Source: Eutrophocola sp049446715
GTDB taxonomy: Bacteria > Pseudomonadota > Gammaproteobacteria > Pseudomonadales > Pseudohongiellaceae
Length of the DNA: 56,923 nt
Reading direction: 5' to 3'
NCBI GenBank assembly: GCA_049446715.1
Contig: JBMTQX010000016.1
Location: 1 to 56,923, forward strand
Shown: positions 8,412 through 17,773 of the stretch, piece by piece
Position numbering within the stretch: position 1 is the stretch's first letter
How the letters are laid out: every line of letters begins with the position of its first letter
The notes under the pieces: model-generated
Databases searched by the model: none
Told to the model about the DNA's origin: nothing
What the model saw: the letters and a program-made list of their open reading frames with translations, nothing else
Position numbers and translations under genes: made by a program

Positions 8412-8453
8412 TGTAGGTCGGCACACAGCCCTTTGGGCCTATGCCAACCTACG
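8412..8453. repeat. REP-like hairpin beginning with GTAG
   Basis: GTAGGTCGGCA at 8413-8423 pairs with TGCCAACCTAC at 8442-8452 (one G-U or mismatched pair) around an AGCCC/GGGCC inner stem. A GTAG tetranucleotide followed by an imperfect palindrome is the form of REP elements mobilised by RAYT (TnpA-REP) transposases. It lies between convergent queD and ung, and the ung stop codon is inside it. Confidence 0.55.
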
Positions 8454-9168
8454 ATGGATTTTCGATATCAGGCAGTGCCCAATCGATGGGTGTTTGTCCG
8501 GTTTCGGTGAGATAGGCGTTGGTTTGCGAGAAATGCCGACAGCCCAGGAAGCCCCGGTGGGCTGACAGCGGAGACGGATGGGTGGACTGCAACACGAGAT
8601 GTCGCTTGCAATCGATGATCTGGCCCTTCTTCTGGGCATAACTTCCCCAGAGCAGAAACACCAGGTTTTCCCGTTGCGCATTCAGTATTTCCACCACGTG
8701 ATCGGTAAAACGTTCCCAGCCCTTGCCCTGGTGGGAGGCGGCCTTGAATTTTTCCACCGTCATTACGGCGTTAAGGAGCAGCACACCCTGCTCCGCCCAG
8801 CTTTGCAGACAGCCGTGCCTGGCCGGTGCGATACCAAGATCGGCCTGCAACTCCTTGTAGATATTAAGCAGCGACGGCGGCACCGGGACACCCGGCTGGA
8901 CGGAGAAGCACAAGCCGTGGGCCTGTCTGGGACCGTGATAGGGATCCTGGCCGAAGATCACCACCTTGACCCGGTCCAGTGGCGTGGTATTGAGCGCGTT
9001 GAATATCTGGTCACCCGGCGGGTAAATGGTTTTACCCAGCCGTTTTTCCTGTTGCAGAAAAACCTTCAGGGCACGCATATAGTTCTGCTCGAACTCTGAT
9101 TGCAGGTGCGCGAGCCAGGCCGGTGCGAGTTTGACCTCCCGGGAACTGCCTGCGCGGCTTTCAGTCAT
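8449..9168 (-). CDS. ung: Uracil-DNA glycosylase, family 1
   Basis: This 239-residue enzyme removes uracil from DNA as the first step of base-excision repair. The water-activating motif GQDPYHG gives Asp75, and the leucine-loop motif HPSPLSAHRG with its catalytic His lies near residue 198. AHGLCFSV and LLLNAVMTV are also recognisable family blocks. It starts 9 bases after the lysS stop, with no strong ribosome-binding site, and is likely transcribed with prfB-lysS. Its last codon lies within a REP-like hairpin. Confidence 0.96.
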   Translation of the reverse strand: MTESRAGSSREVKLAPAWLAHLQSEFEQNYMRALKVFLQQEKRLGKTIYPPGDQIFNALNTTPLDRVKVVIFGQDPYHGPRQAHGLCFSVQPGVPVPPSLLNIYKELQADLGIAPARHGCLQSWAEQGVLLLNAVMTVEKFKAASHQGKGWERFTDHVVEILNAQRENLVFLLWGSYAQKKGQIIDCKRHLVLQSTHPSPLSAHRGFLGCRHFSQTNAYLTETGQTPIDWALPDIENPS

Positions 9169-9177
9169 GGCAATCGA

Positions 9178-10689
9178 TCAATCCTGTTGCGGTCGCATAT
9201 GCGGGAACAGGAGCACATCGCGAATGGACGGTGAATCGGTAAACAGCATCACCAGGCGGTCGATGCCGATCCCCTCACCGGCTGTCGGGGGCATGCCGTA
9301 TTCCAGCGCGGTGATGTAATCCTGGTCAAAGTGCATGGCTTCCTGGTCACCAGCATCCTTTTCGGCCACCTGCGCGCGAAAGCGTTCAGCCTGGTCTTCC
9401 GAGTCATTGAGCTCTGAGAAGCCATTGGCGATTTCCCGGCCACCGATAAACAGCTCAAAGCGATCGGTCAGTGTCGGGTCATCATCACTGCGCCGGGCAA
9501 GTGGTGAGACTTCCGTGGGGTATCCCGTAATGAATGTCGGCTGTTGCAGGGTTTCTTCCACGCGAGCCTCGAAAATTTCCAGCTGCAGTTTGCCAATGCC
9601 CCAGTTGTCCTTGACGGCCACGCCCAGGGTCCTGGCCAGGGCCCTGACGCTGTCGAGATCCTGGAGCTGCTCGCGGGTGACACCTTCAACATTGGCCAGA
9701 ATCGCCTCAAGCAGCGTCATGCGGGTAAACGCCTTGTCAAAATCCAGCGTGATGTCCTGGTACGTCAGCGTGCCCTGCCCGAGCACGTCATGGGCGAGCA
9801 TGCGCAGCATGTCTTCAGTCAGGTCCATCATGTCCGTGTAATCGGCATAGGCCTGGTAGAACTCCAGCATGGTAAATTCTGGATTATGGCGGGTTGACAG
9901 ACCTTCATTGCGGAAATTGCGGTTAAGCTCATAGACCCGCTCGAAGCCACCGACAACCAGCCGTTTCAGGTACAGCTCCGGCGCGATGCGCAGGTACATG
10001 TCCTGGTCCAGGGAGTTATGGTGTGTGATGAACGGACGCGCCACGGCACCGCCGGGAATGACCTGCATCATGGGGGTTTCCACTTCCATGTACTGGCGGG
10101 CATTCATGAACTGGCGAATGGCGCTGACGATGCGGGAGCGCAGGATGAAGGTCTGGCGCGATTCCTCGTTGGCAATCAGGTCGACATAACGCTGGCGATA
10201 ACGCATTTCGGTGTCGGTCAGGCCCTTGTGCTTGTCCGGCAATGGGCGCAGCGACTTAGTCAGCAGGCGGATCTTTTCCACGCGCAGGCTCAGCTCACCC
10301 TTGTCGGTGCGCATTACACGACCTTCACAGCCGATGATGTCGCCCAGATCCCAGCTCTTGATCTCGGCCTTCTCCGCTTCAGGAAATTCCTTGATATTCA
10401 GGTACAGCTGAATCTGGCCGGTCATGTCCTGGATGACAATGAAAGGCCCGCGCTGGCGGATGATGCGACCGGCCACTATAGCGGCGCGGTTCAGTTCCGC
10501 CAGTTCTTCCTTGCTGTTCTCACCAAAGGCCGCATGCAGGTCGGCGGCAAAGTCTGTCGGGCGGAAGTCGTTGGGAAACGCATTGCGTTTGGCACGAATG
10601 GCATCCAGTTTTTCCCGGCGCTGGGCAATCAGGCGGTTTTCATCGGCGGCGTCGCTGCCCGGGGCAATAGTCTGGTTCTTGTCGGTCAT
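9178..10689 (-). CDS. lysS: Lysyl-tRNA synthetase, class II
   Basis: This 503-residue cytoplasmic enzyme charges tRNA-Lys. It has an N-terminal OB-fold anticodon-binding domain (about residues 60-170) and a class II core with motif 2 NRNFRNEG and motif 3 GIGIDRLVMLF near the C-terminus. The N-terminus ENRLIAQRREKL matches gammaproteobacterial LysS when started at the ATG at 10689. An earlier ATG at 10716 overlaps the prfB stop (TAATG) and would add nine residues; translational coupling to prfB makes it a possible alternative. prfB-lysS is a conserved gene pair. Confidence 0.96.
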   Translation of the reverse strand: MTDKNQTIAPGSDAADENRLIAQRREKLDAIRAKRNAFPNDFRPTDFAADLHAAFGENSKEELAELNRAAIVAGRIIRQRGPFIVIQDMTGQIQLYLNIKEFPEAEKAEIKSWDLGDIIGCEGRVMRTDKGELSLRVEKIRLLTKSLRPLPDKHKGLTDTEMRYRQRYVDLIANEESRQTFILRSRIVSAIRQFMNARQYMEVETPMMQVIPGGAVARPFITHHNSLDQDMYLRIAPELYLKRLVVGGFERVYELNRNFRNEGLSTRHNPEFTMLEFYQAYADYTDMMDLTEDMLRMLAHDVLGQGTLTYQDITLDFDKAFTRMTLLEAILANVEGVTREQLQDLDSVRALARTLGVAVKDNWGIGKLQLEIFEARVEETLQQPTFITGYPTEVSPLARRSDDDPTLTDRFELFIGGREIANGFSELNDSEDQAERFRAQVAEKDAGDQEAMHFDQDYITALEYGMPPTAGEGIGIDRLVMLFTDSPSIRDVLLFPHMRPQQD

Positions 10690-10715
10690 GTGTGTTTCCG
10701 TAGTGCGAGGAGGCA

Positions 10716-11814
<1,099 letters not shown>

Positions 11815-12182
11815 GCTTGCTCGACCTGAAAAAAAGGCGCTATTTTACTGGAACGCAAGTCAAAATACATCTCGCGCCTCAAGCGGCAGCGCTGCAGCCT
11901 GATAACCCGCCATGGCTCCCTCGGGACCACCCCTGCTGCATTGTCCGGGGATGCGAAAAGATTGTTGCTGTGTGATCGGAGTTTCAGTCGCGAGTGGATA
12001 CATCTGCCGATCAGGTTTGAGACACCGCCGTCCTCACGCGACCAGTCCGACACCGACATTACCGTGAAAACCGGCCACGCTTTATACTGTTGCCTTGTCG
12101 TTACAAGACAAGGCCGGGCCACACCTGGCCGACACGACCAACAGCGCTGTGACCAGCGCCCTGGACCACACACATCAGCACA
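11815..12182. other. Divergent intergenic region between prfB and mnmC
   Basis: About 370 bases without a convincing gene. It must hold the prfB promoter and leader (AGGTCG about 14 bases before the ATG) and the mnmC promoter. Reading frames of up to 148 codons cross it but show no family pattern and overlap mnmC in another frame. Confidence 0.6.
12059..12088 (+). promoter_or_regulatory. Candidate promoter for mnmC
   Basis: TTACCG (12059-12064) and TATACT (12083-12088) are 18 bases apart. This would start transcription near 12095, about 90 bases before the first conserved mnmC codons. Confidence 0.35.
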
Positions 12183-14207
12183 TCACTGCTACAGAACGCC
12201 GACATCATCTGGGACCGCAACGGCCTGCCCCGTTCACGCGCCTATGATGATATTTATTTTTCCGTCAACAACCCGCTGGATGAAAGTCGGCATGTCTTCA
12301 TCAACGGCAATGGCCTGGCGGTACGTTTTCCTGAGGTCAATCGCCAGCCATTCATCATTGGCGAGTGCGGCTTTGGTTTTGGCCTGAATTTCCTGCTCAC
12401 CGTGGAGCAGTTCAGTCGTACGGCACCGGCATCGGCACGCCTGCACTACATCAGCTGTGAGCTGCATCCAGTCCGGGTGCAAGACCTGAAACGCTATTAC
12501 GCCAACCTGCCCTCTTCCCTGTTGACCCTGGCCGCCATGGTGCTGCGCCATTATCCGGAACAAGGCAAGGGCCTGCATCGGCTGCAGTTCAGTTACCGGC
12601 AACGCTTCTTCACGCTCGACCTGATTTATGACGAAGCCACCAGGGCCTTGCGCGCACTCAGCATGCCGGCACCAGCCGTGGATGCCTGGTATCTCGACGG
12701 TTTTGCCCCGTCGCGTAATGACGACATGTGGCAGCCGCGTCTGTTTCGGGAAATCGCCGGACTCAGCAAAACCGGCACGACCCTGGCCTCCTATTCCGTA
12801 GCCGGCGCTGTCCGCCGCAGCCTGGAAAGCGTGGGCTTCCACATCGAAAAGTCACCCGGCTATGGCAACAAACGTCATATGCTGTCAGGTCGCTTTGACA
12901 CGCAACCGCTGCCGCTTGCTACCGGCTGGCAGTGTCCCTGGCCGGGGCCACAGCGACAAGCGGAAAACGTTGCCGTCATCGGGGCCGGCCTGGCCGGCTG
13001 CGCAACAGCCCAGGCCCTGGCCATCAGGGGACTTCGGGTCACCCTGATCGAAGCGCAGGACACCGTCGCAACAGGCAGTTCTGGCAATCCCCGCGGTATC
13101 GTGCATTTCAGCCCGGCCAGGCAGTTGACCCCCGCTGCACGCTTCCGGTTACAGGCCTACTGTCATGCCCTGCAGCATTACGCGGTGCTTGCCGGGAAAC
13201 ATGACATTGGCTGGCATGACAGTGGCGTCATCCAGCTGGCCATGCCCGGCAAGGAACAACGGCAATGGCAGGGGCTGGCAGACGCCGGCTGTTATGATTC
13301 CTCGCTCTTCAGGTGGGTCAGCAATCCGGAAGCACAGGCGCTTGCCGGGGTCCCCTTACCCGGCGGCGGACTGTTTTTCCCCCGCGCAGGCAGCCTGGAT
13401 CCCGGCGCGTTGTGCAGGGTCCTCAGTCAGGCCAGGGGGATTGATCTGCGCACCCGGACCACGGTGACGGCGATGATGGCCGGACCCGAAGGCTGGACCC
13501 TTACCCTGAATGAGGCGAACGGCAGCACCGAGGCCCGCTTTGATACCGTGGTCATTTGCACCAATCCGTATGCACGAAACTTTCCGTTCCTGCCCGATTA
13601 TCCCCTGGTAGCCAACCATGGCCAGACTGATACCTATACCTTCAGGCACACCGGGGCGACAGGGACTGATTCCCCTCCTGTGTTGCCAAAGACCGTGGTG
13701 TGTCACAAGGGGTATGCCGTGGCCTGGAAACAACAGGGCGATCATAGACTGATGACCGGCGGCAGTTTTGCCCAGGGACATCATGTTGACGCCGATACCG
13801 CCATGTTGGCTGATAAAAACCAGACATTGCTGGCCAGCATGCTGCCTGACCTGGCGGCCGGATTAGCGCTTACCGGTCATGCCTGTGAGAGCCGGACAGG
13901 CACGCGTGTCACAACGCCGGATTACCTGCCCCTAATAGGGCCGGTTGAGGACCCTCAGGCATGCCGGCAGATTTTTGCCGGCCTCGCGCGCAATGCCAGG
14001 AAACCGGTGGATGCCCGCCCTGACTACCTGCCAGGGCTGTATATCAACGCTGCCCATGGCGCCAACGGTCTGGCTACTACGCCCCTGGCCGGGGAATACC
14101 TGGCCGCATTGATCTGCGGAGAACCGCTGCCCGTGTTGCAGGAGGACATCCAGGCCTTCCATCCCCTGCGCTATCTGGTGCGTGAGCTGAAAAAACAACA
14201 GGCGTGA
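12183..14207 (+). CDS. mnmC: Bifunctional tRNA mnm5s2U biosynthesis protein; start codon unresolved
   Basis: MnmC finishes the mnm5s2U wobble modification: its FAD domain removes the carboxymethyl group and its methyltransferase domain adds a methyl. The methyltransferase half shows ECGFGFGLNFL and the catalytic Asp in YLDGFAPSRNDDMW. The oxidase half has the FAD motif IGAGLAGCATAQAL and a C-terminal AHGANGLATTPL. Homology (NADIIWDRNGLPRSRAYDDIYF) begins by about 12189, but an in-frame stop at 12150 and the absence of any ATG, GTG or TTG before 12402 leave no ordinary start. The coordinate given uses a CTG at 12183 as the least bad choice. A one-base error or mutation joining the frame of the GTG at 12149 is equally possible. 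About 674 residues from 12183, near the E. coli length of 668. Confidence 0.85.
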   Translation, partial: SLLQNADIIWDRNGLPRSRAYDDIYFSVNNPLDESRHVFINGNGLAVRFPEVNRQPFIIGECGFGFGLNFLLTVEQFSRTAPASARLHYISCELHPVRVQDLKRYYANLPSSLLTLAAMVLRHYPEQGKGLHRLQFSYRQRFFTLDLIYDEATRALRALSMPAPAVDAWYLDGFAPSRNDDMWQPRLFREIAGLSKTGTTLASYSVAGAVRRSLESVGFHIEKSPGYGNKRHMLSGRFDTQPLPLATGWQCPWPGPQRQAENVAVIGAGLAGCATAQALAIRGLRVTLIEAQDTVATGSSGNPRGIVHFSPARQLTPAARFRLQAYCHALQHYAVLAGKHDIGWHDSGVIQLAMPGKEQRQWQGLADAGCYDSSLFRWVSNPEAQALAGVPLPGGGLFFPRAGSLDPGALCRVLSQARGIDLRTRTTVTAMMAGPEGWTLTLNEANGSTEARFDTVVICTNPYARNFPFLPDYPLVANHGQTDTYTFRHTGATGTDSPPVLPKTVVCHKGYAVAWKQQGDHRLMTGGSFAQGHHVDADTAMLADKNQTLLASMLPDLAAGLALTGHACESRTGTRVTTPDYLPLIGPVEDPQACRQIFAGLARNARKPVDARPDYLPGLYINAAHGANGLATTPLAGEYLAALICGEPLPVLQEDIQAFHPLRYLVRELKKQQA

Positions 14208-14251
14208 GTGATGCCGGCAGCGAGCCGTATTGCTGTCTTGTGGCTGGGGGA

Positions 14252-15547
14252 TCAGCGGTTAAAAAAGGCGGTCAGGGCTGTCGCCAGGTAGGCAGCGTCC
14301 TGGCTGCCGGCGGTTTCGCGAATGGAATGCATGCCGAATGTGGGGACACCGAGATCAAGGGTTTTGACACCGAGTTCACCGGCGACGATCGGCCCTATGG
14401 TTGAACCGCACGCCATGTCATTGCGCACCACGAATGCCTGCACGGGTACGTTGTTAACCTCACACAACTGTCGAAACGCCGCCGAGGTTTCACTGCTGGT
14501 GGCATAACGCTGATTGCCGTTGATCTTGATGACCGGACCCTGGTTCAACAGGGGGCCGTGTTTGTCATCATGCTTGTCGGCAAAGTTCGGATGAATGCCA
14601 TGGGAATTATCGACTGAATAGAACGTGGATCTGTCGAGCGTGCGGCGTTTCGCTTCAGCGCCGGCAGTCCCGAAGGCCTCGCCAATCCTGTCCAGCACCG
14701 CCTCAAGGAAAGGCCCCTTGGCGCCACTGGCAGACACACTGCCGACTTCCTCGTGATCGGTACATACCACCAGGCTGCCATGGTCTGCCGTGCAGTCGAT
14801 GAGGCTCTGCATACCAACGTAGCAGCTCAGCAGGTTATCGAGTCGTGCACAGGCAATGAACTCGTCATGCAGTCCGACCAGGGCCGGCGGCTGCACGTCA
14901 TAAAAACGCAGATCAAACGACAGCACCTTATCCACGGTCAGGCCCAGCTCCTCAGCCAGGTACTGCTGCAGGAAATCCTTGAACACGAACTTGCCTTCGC
15001 CACTCTGCGCGAGGATCGGCGGCAGATAGGTCTGGGCGTTGATGGCGCGGCGTTCGTTGGCTTCCCGGTCAAGGTGGATGGCCAGGCTTGGAATGATGGC
15101 AATGGCCTTCCTGAAATCAATCAGGGTGAAGCCCAGCTTGCCGTCCTTGTCGCGGTAATCCACCCGCCCTGCCAGGGACAGGTCACGATCGAACCAAGGA
15201 TTCAGCAGCACGCCGCCATAGACTTCCACACCAAGCTGGATGTATTGCTGGCGCAGGATTTCCGGTTGCGGTTTAACCTTCAGACAGGGGCTGTCGGTAT
15301 GGGCACCGACCATGTGAAAGCCTGACTCGGCCAGGTCATCCTGGCCGGTGCGAAAGGCAATGATGGAAGACTGGGCCCGAGTTACGTAATAGCTGCTGTT
15401 CCTGTCCAGCTGCCATTGCCCGCTTTCCTCAAGGCGCTCAAAACCTGCCGCAGCAAGCGCGGCAGCCAAATTGGCGACGGCGTGGTAAGGGGTGGGCGAG
15501 GCCTGAACAAACTGCATCAGGCCCGTGTTGAGTGCTTCCTGGTTCAT
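14252..15547 (-). CDS. apeB: M18-family aminopeptidase (aspartyl aminopeptidase type)
   Basis: This 431-residue cytosolic zinc aminopeptidase clips N-terminal, often acidic, residues. Zinc and catalytic motifs are GAHTDSP near residue 80, the DHEEVGS block near 265 and the C-terminal FGMHSIRE with a conserved histidine. Length fits the bacterial M18 family. The ATG at 15547 was chosen over an upstream TTG at 15556. It lies 36 bases after the FKBP start on the same strand and is convergent with mnmC. Confidence 0.92.
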   Translation of the reverse strand: MNQEALNTGLMQFVQASPTPYHAVANLAAALAAAGFERLEESGQWQLDRNSSYYVTRAQSSIIAFRTGQDDLAESGFHMVGAHTDSPCLKVKPQPEILRQQYIQLGVEVYGGVLLNPWFDRDLSLAGRVDYRDKDGKLGFTLIDFRKAIAIIPSLAIHLDREANERRAINAQTYLPPILAQSGEGKFVFKDFLQQYLAEELGLTVDKVLSFDLRFYDVQPPALVGLHDEFIACARLDNLLSCYVGMQSLIDCTADHGSLVVCTDHEEVGSVSASGAKGPFLEAVLDRIGEAFGTAGAEAKRRTLDRSTFYSVDNSHGIHPNFADKHDDKHGPLLNQGPVIKINGNQRYATSSETSAAFRQLCEVNNVPVQAFVVRNDMACGSTIGPIVAGELGVKTLDLGVPTFGMHSIRETAGSQDAAYLATALTAFFNR

Positions 15548-15583
15548 ACTACCCAAGCTGTTCTGACAGGGTCAGCGGCCGAC

Positions 15584-16273
15584 TTACTGGATTTCCAGCA
15601 GTTCGACATCAAAGATCAGGGTGGCATTCGGCGGAATCGCACCACCGGCACCGGAAGCGCCGTAAGCCAGCTCTGACGGAATGGTAAACCGGAATTTGTC
15701 GCCAACACTCATCAGCTGTACACCTTCAGTCCAGCCGGGAATGACACCGTTGAGGGGGAAAGAGGCTGGCTGGCCACGCTCCACGGAGCTGTCAAAGACC
15801 GTGCCATCCATCAGGGTGCCATGGTAATGCACGGTGACTGTGCTGTTTTCACTCGGCTTCGGGCCGCCGGCACCTGATTCGAGCACTTCGTACTGCAGGC
15901 CGGAAGCGGTCGTGGTGACACTGTCCCGCTGACCGTTCTGGGTCAGGAAGTCCCTGCCCTGCTGGGCATCGGCTTCAGCCTGGGCGGCCATCTTGGCCTG
16001 TTGGGCCATGGCAAATGTCTGGATCGCTGCCATGAGTTCTTCTTCAGACATCTGCAGTTCGCCGCTGATGGCATCACGCAGACCCTGGATCAGTGAATCG
16101 ACATTGAGTTCGTCCATCGGCATCTGGTTGATGATGTTCATGCCGATATTGGCGCCAATACCGTAACCGGCCTTACCAGCTTCGGATTCCAGATCAACCT
16201 GGGCCAGCAGCGCTCCGCTCATCAGTACCGCGGGAACCACACTTGCCCTGGCTGCCAGTTTCATCAATTTCAT
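15584..16273 (-). CDS. Periplasmic FKBP-type peptidyl-prolyl isomerase (FkpA/Mip type)
   Basis: This 229-residue protein has a signal peptide (hydrophobic run to about residue 23) and an alpha-helical N-terminal dimerisation domain (about 28-120, with SEEELMAAIQTF). The C-terminal FKBP domain (about 130-229) carries the motif VTVHYHGTLMDGTVFDSS, plus IPGWTEGVQLM and IPSELAYGASGAGG. It catalyses proline cis-trans isomerisation and acts as a chaperone in the periplasm. Conserved tyrosine and tryptophan pocket residues are present, so it should be active. Transcription probably runs on into apeB. Confidence 0.92.
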   Translation of the reverse strand: MKLMKLAARASVVPAVLMSGALLAQVDLESEAGKAGYGIGANIGMNIINQMPMDELNVDSLIQGLRDAISGELQMSEEELMAAIQTFAMAQQAKMAAQAEADAQQGRDFLTQNGQRDSVTTTASGLQYEVLESGAGGPKPSENSTVTVHYHGTLMDGTVFDSSVERGQPASFPLNGVIPGWTEGVQLMSVGDKFRFTIPSELAYGASGAGGAIPPNATLIFDVELLEIQ

Positions 16274-16577
16274 AATACGTGTCCTATTGTTGAGGCCGAG
16301 GTACGGCCTTTACTCAGTGAATTTTTCCAATGACAATAGCGTCTTCAGGAATCGGCCATACTACCGGGACTACAGCGGAAATACTACCTCAGCCAATACA
16401 ATTGCCGGGCGCTTACACTTCTGTTTTACAACGTTTTTATGCCTTTTGAGGCAGCCAATACACCGTTTACAACAGTGCAGTGAAGTGGGCCTTGAACGCG
16501 CTTTTACAGCCCCGATTCCGCGCCTTCAAATCCCTGCCAGTGCATCCTGTCAGGATGACCACCACACAGGGAAAGCC
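16274..16577. other. Divergent intergenic region between FKBP and LRR lipoprotein genes
   Basis: About 300 bases. It contains a small stem AGGCCG/CGGCCT at 16293-16309 and a TGCC/GGCA stem near 16440, but no recognisable RNA gene. A reading frame extends upstream of 16578 through here without protein-like features. Confidence 0.5.
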
Positions 16578-17105
16578 ATGACCAAAACACTCGTAAGGGC
16601 CTTGCTGTTGCCCATGCTGGCGATATCCTTAGCGACGCTTTTGGGCGCCTGCAGCAGATACCAGTTTGTCCTGAACAATAATGTGCTCTACAGCCCGACC
16701 GGTGTGCCGGCAACGCCGGGAATTTTTGCTGATGCCAATCTGCAGGGTTGCCTGAACCAGCATTTCATCAACAATGACAGCAACGATCCTGAAAGCATCA
16801 AGCTGCTCGCCTGCCCTTCGGCCGGCATCCAGAGCCTTGCCGGAATCAGTGCCCTGCCCAACCTGGAACAACTGGAACTGTCGGATAACACCATCACCGA
16901 TATCCGCCCGCTGCAGAACCTGAAAAACCTGCGGGTGCTGAGCATGAGCAATAACCGCCTCAACAACATTGCCGTGCTGACTTCGCTGCCTATCCTGCGT
17001 TTCGTGGCATTGGCTGGCAACAGCAACATACCCTGCCGCCAGCTGGACGAGCTCGAGGAAAAAATCGGCAATACTCTGACCCGGCCGGCCAGTTGTGTGA
17101 ACTGA
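16578..17105 (+). CDS. Leucine-rich-repeat lipoprotein
   Basis: This 175-residue protein starts at an ATG preceded by AGGGAAA. The signal peptide ends in the lipobox LLGAC (Cys25), so it should be a lipoprotein. Residues about 90-155 form two to three internalin-type leucine-rich repeats with 22-residue spacing (LEQLELSDNTITDIRPLQNL, then LRVLSMSNNRLNNIAVLTSL, then LRFVALAGN). Two cysteines near the C-terminus may form a disulfide cap. Such short LRR lipoproteins probably mediate protein binding at the outer membrane; the partner is unknown. An in-frame start at 16287 lacks a signal and was rejected. Confidence 0.75.
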   Translation: MTKTLVRALLLPMLAISLATLLGACSRYQFVLNNNVLYSPTGVPATPGIFADANLQGCLNQHFINNDSNDPESIKLLACPSAGIQSLAGISALPNLEQLELSDNTITDIRPLQNLKNLRVLSMSNNRLNNIAVLTSLPILRFVALAGNSNIPCRQLDELEEKIGNTLTRPASCVN

Positions 17106-17117
17106 GCAGGCTTCTTG

Positions 17118-17720
17118 TCAGGCGGGAATGCCGCTGTGAAAGCGGAATTCCTGGTCAGGCGTGGTTACCAGCTCGGCTTCCTTTCTCGCAAAAAACGCAA
17201 TCCGTTCATTCAGGTCTGACCCGTCGTATTGCCGCGCCAGCGCAATGTAGTCGGCAAAATGCCGGGATTCCGAGCGCAACAGCGACTGGTAAAAGCGCCC
17301 TGTCCGAGCATCAAGCTTCGGGGCAATGGCGGCAAAGCGCTCACAGGAGCGGGCCTCCACGAAGGCCCCGACAATCAGGGTATCAATAAGGCGGGCAGGT
17401 TCGTGCGTGCGCATGTGGGCGCGCAGCGATGAGGCGTAACGTGATGGTGACAGATGGGTGTACGGGATATCCCGTTCTGCCATCAGGGTCACCACCTGCT
17501 CGAAATGCAGCAGTTCCTCGCGGGCCAGCTGGGACATTTTCTGCAGCAAATCCGGTTTGTCCACGTAACGGTACATCAGGTTCATGGCACTGGCGGCGGC
17601 TTTCTTCTCGCAGTTGGCATGATCGATGAGCATCAGGGCCTCATTGGCCAGTGCCCAGTCCACCCATTCGGGCGGCGTCGGGCAAAGCAGAAAATCCTGG
17701 GCAGAAGAAATGTCAGTCAT
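17118..17720 (-). CDS. miaE: tRNA-(ms2io6A37) hydroxylase
   Basis: This 200-residue di-iron monooxygenase hydroxylates the isopentenyl side chain of ms2i6A at position 37 of tRNAs reading U-codons. Ferritin-like helices carry the iron ligands: the first E in DHANCEKKAAASAM, an ExxH in REELLHFEQV near residue 77-81, and a second pair in EARSCERFAAI and ESRHFADY. Length matches MiaE. It is the last gene before the LRR lipoprotein and lies about 50 bases downstream of rmuC on the same strand. Confidence 0.93.
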   Translation of the reverse strand: MTDISSAQDFLLCPTPPEWVDWALANEALMLIDHANCEKKAAASAMNLMYRYVDKPDLLQKMSQLAREELLHFEQVVTLMAERDIPYTHLSPSRYASSLRAHMRTHEPARLIDTLIVGAFVEARSCERFAAIAPKLDARTGRFYQSLLRSESRHFADYIALARQYDGSDLNERIAFFARKEAELVTTPDQEFRFHSGIPA

Positions 17721-17773
17721 GGGTCTCTGGTTTGAGGTCTGGCGTGATGTCAGCGACTTCGTGCAAAGCCGGC

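Noticed and set aside
11941..12387. 148-codon frame in the prfB-mnmC gap
   Set aside because: It overlaps conserved mnmC codons in another frame and its product is compositionally unlike a protein family.
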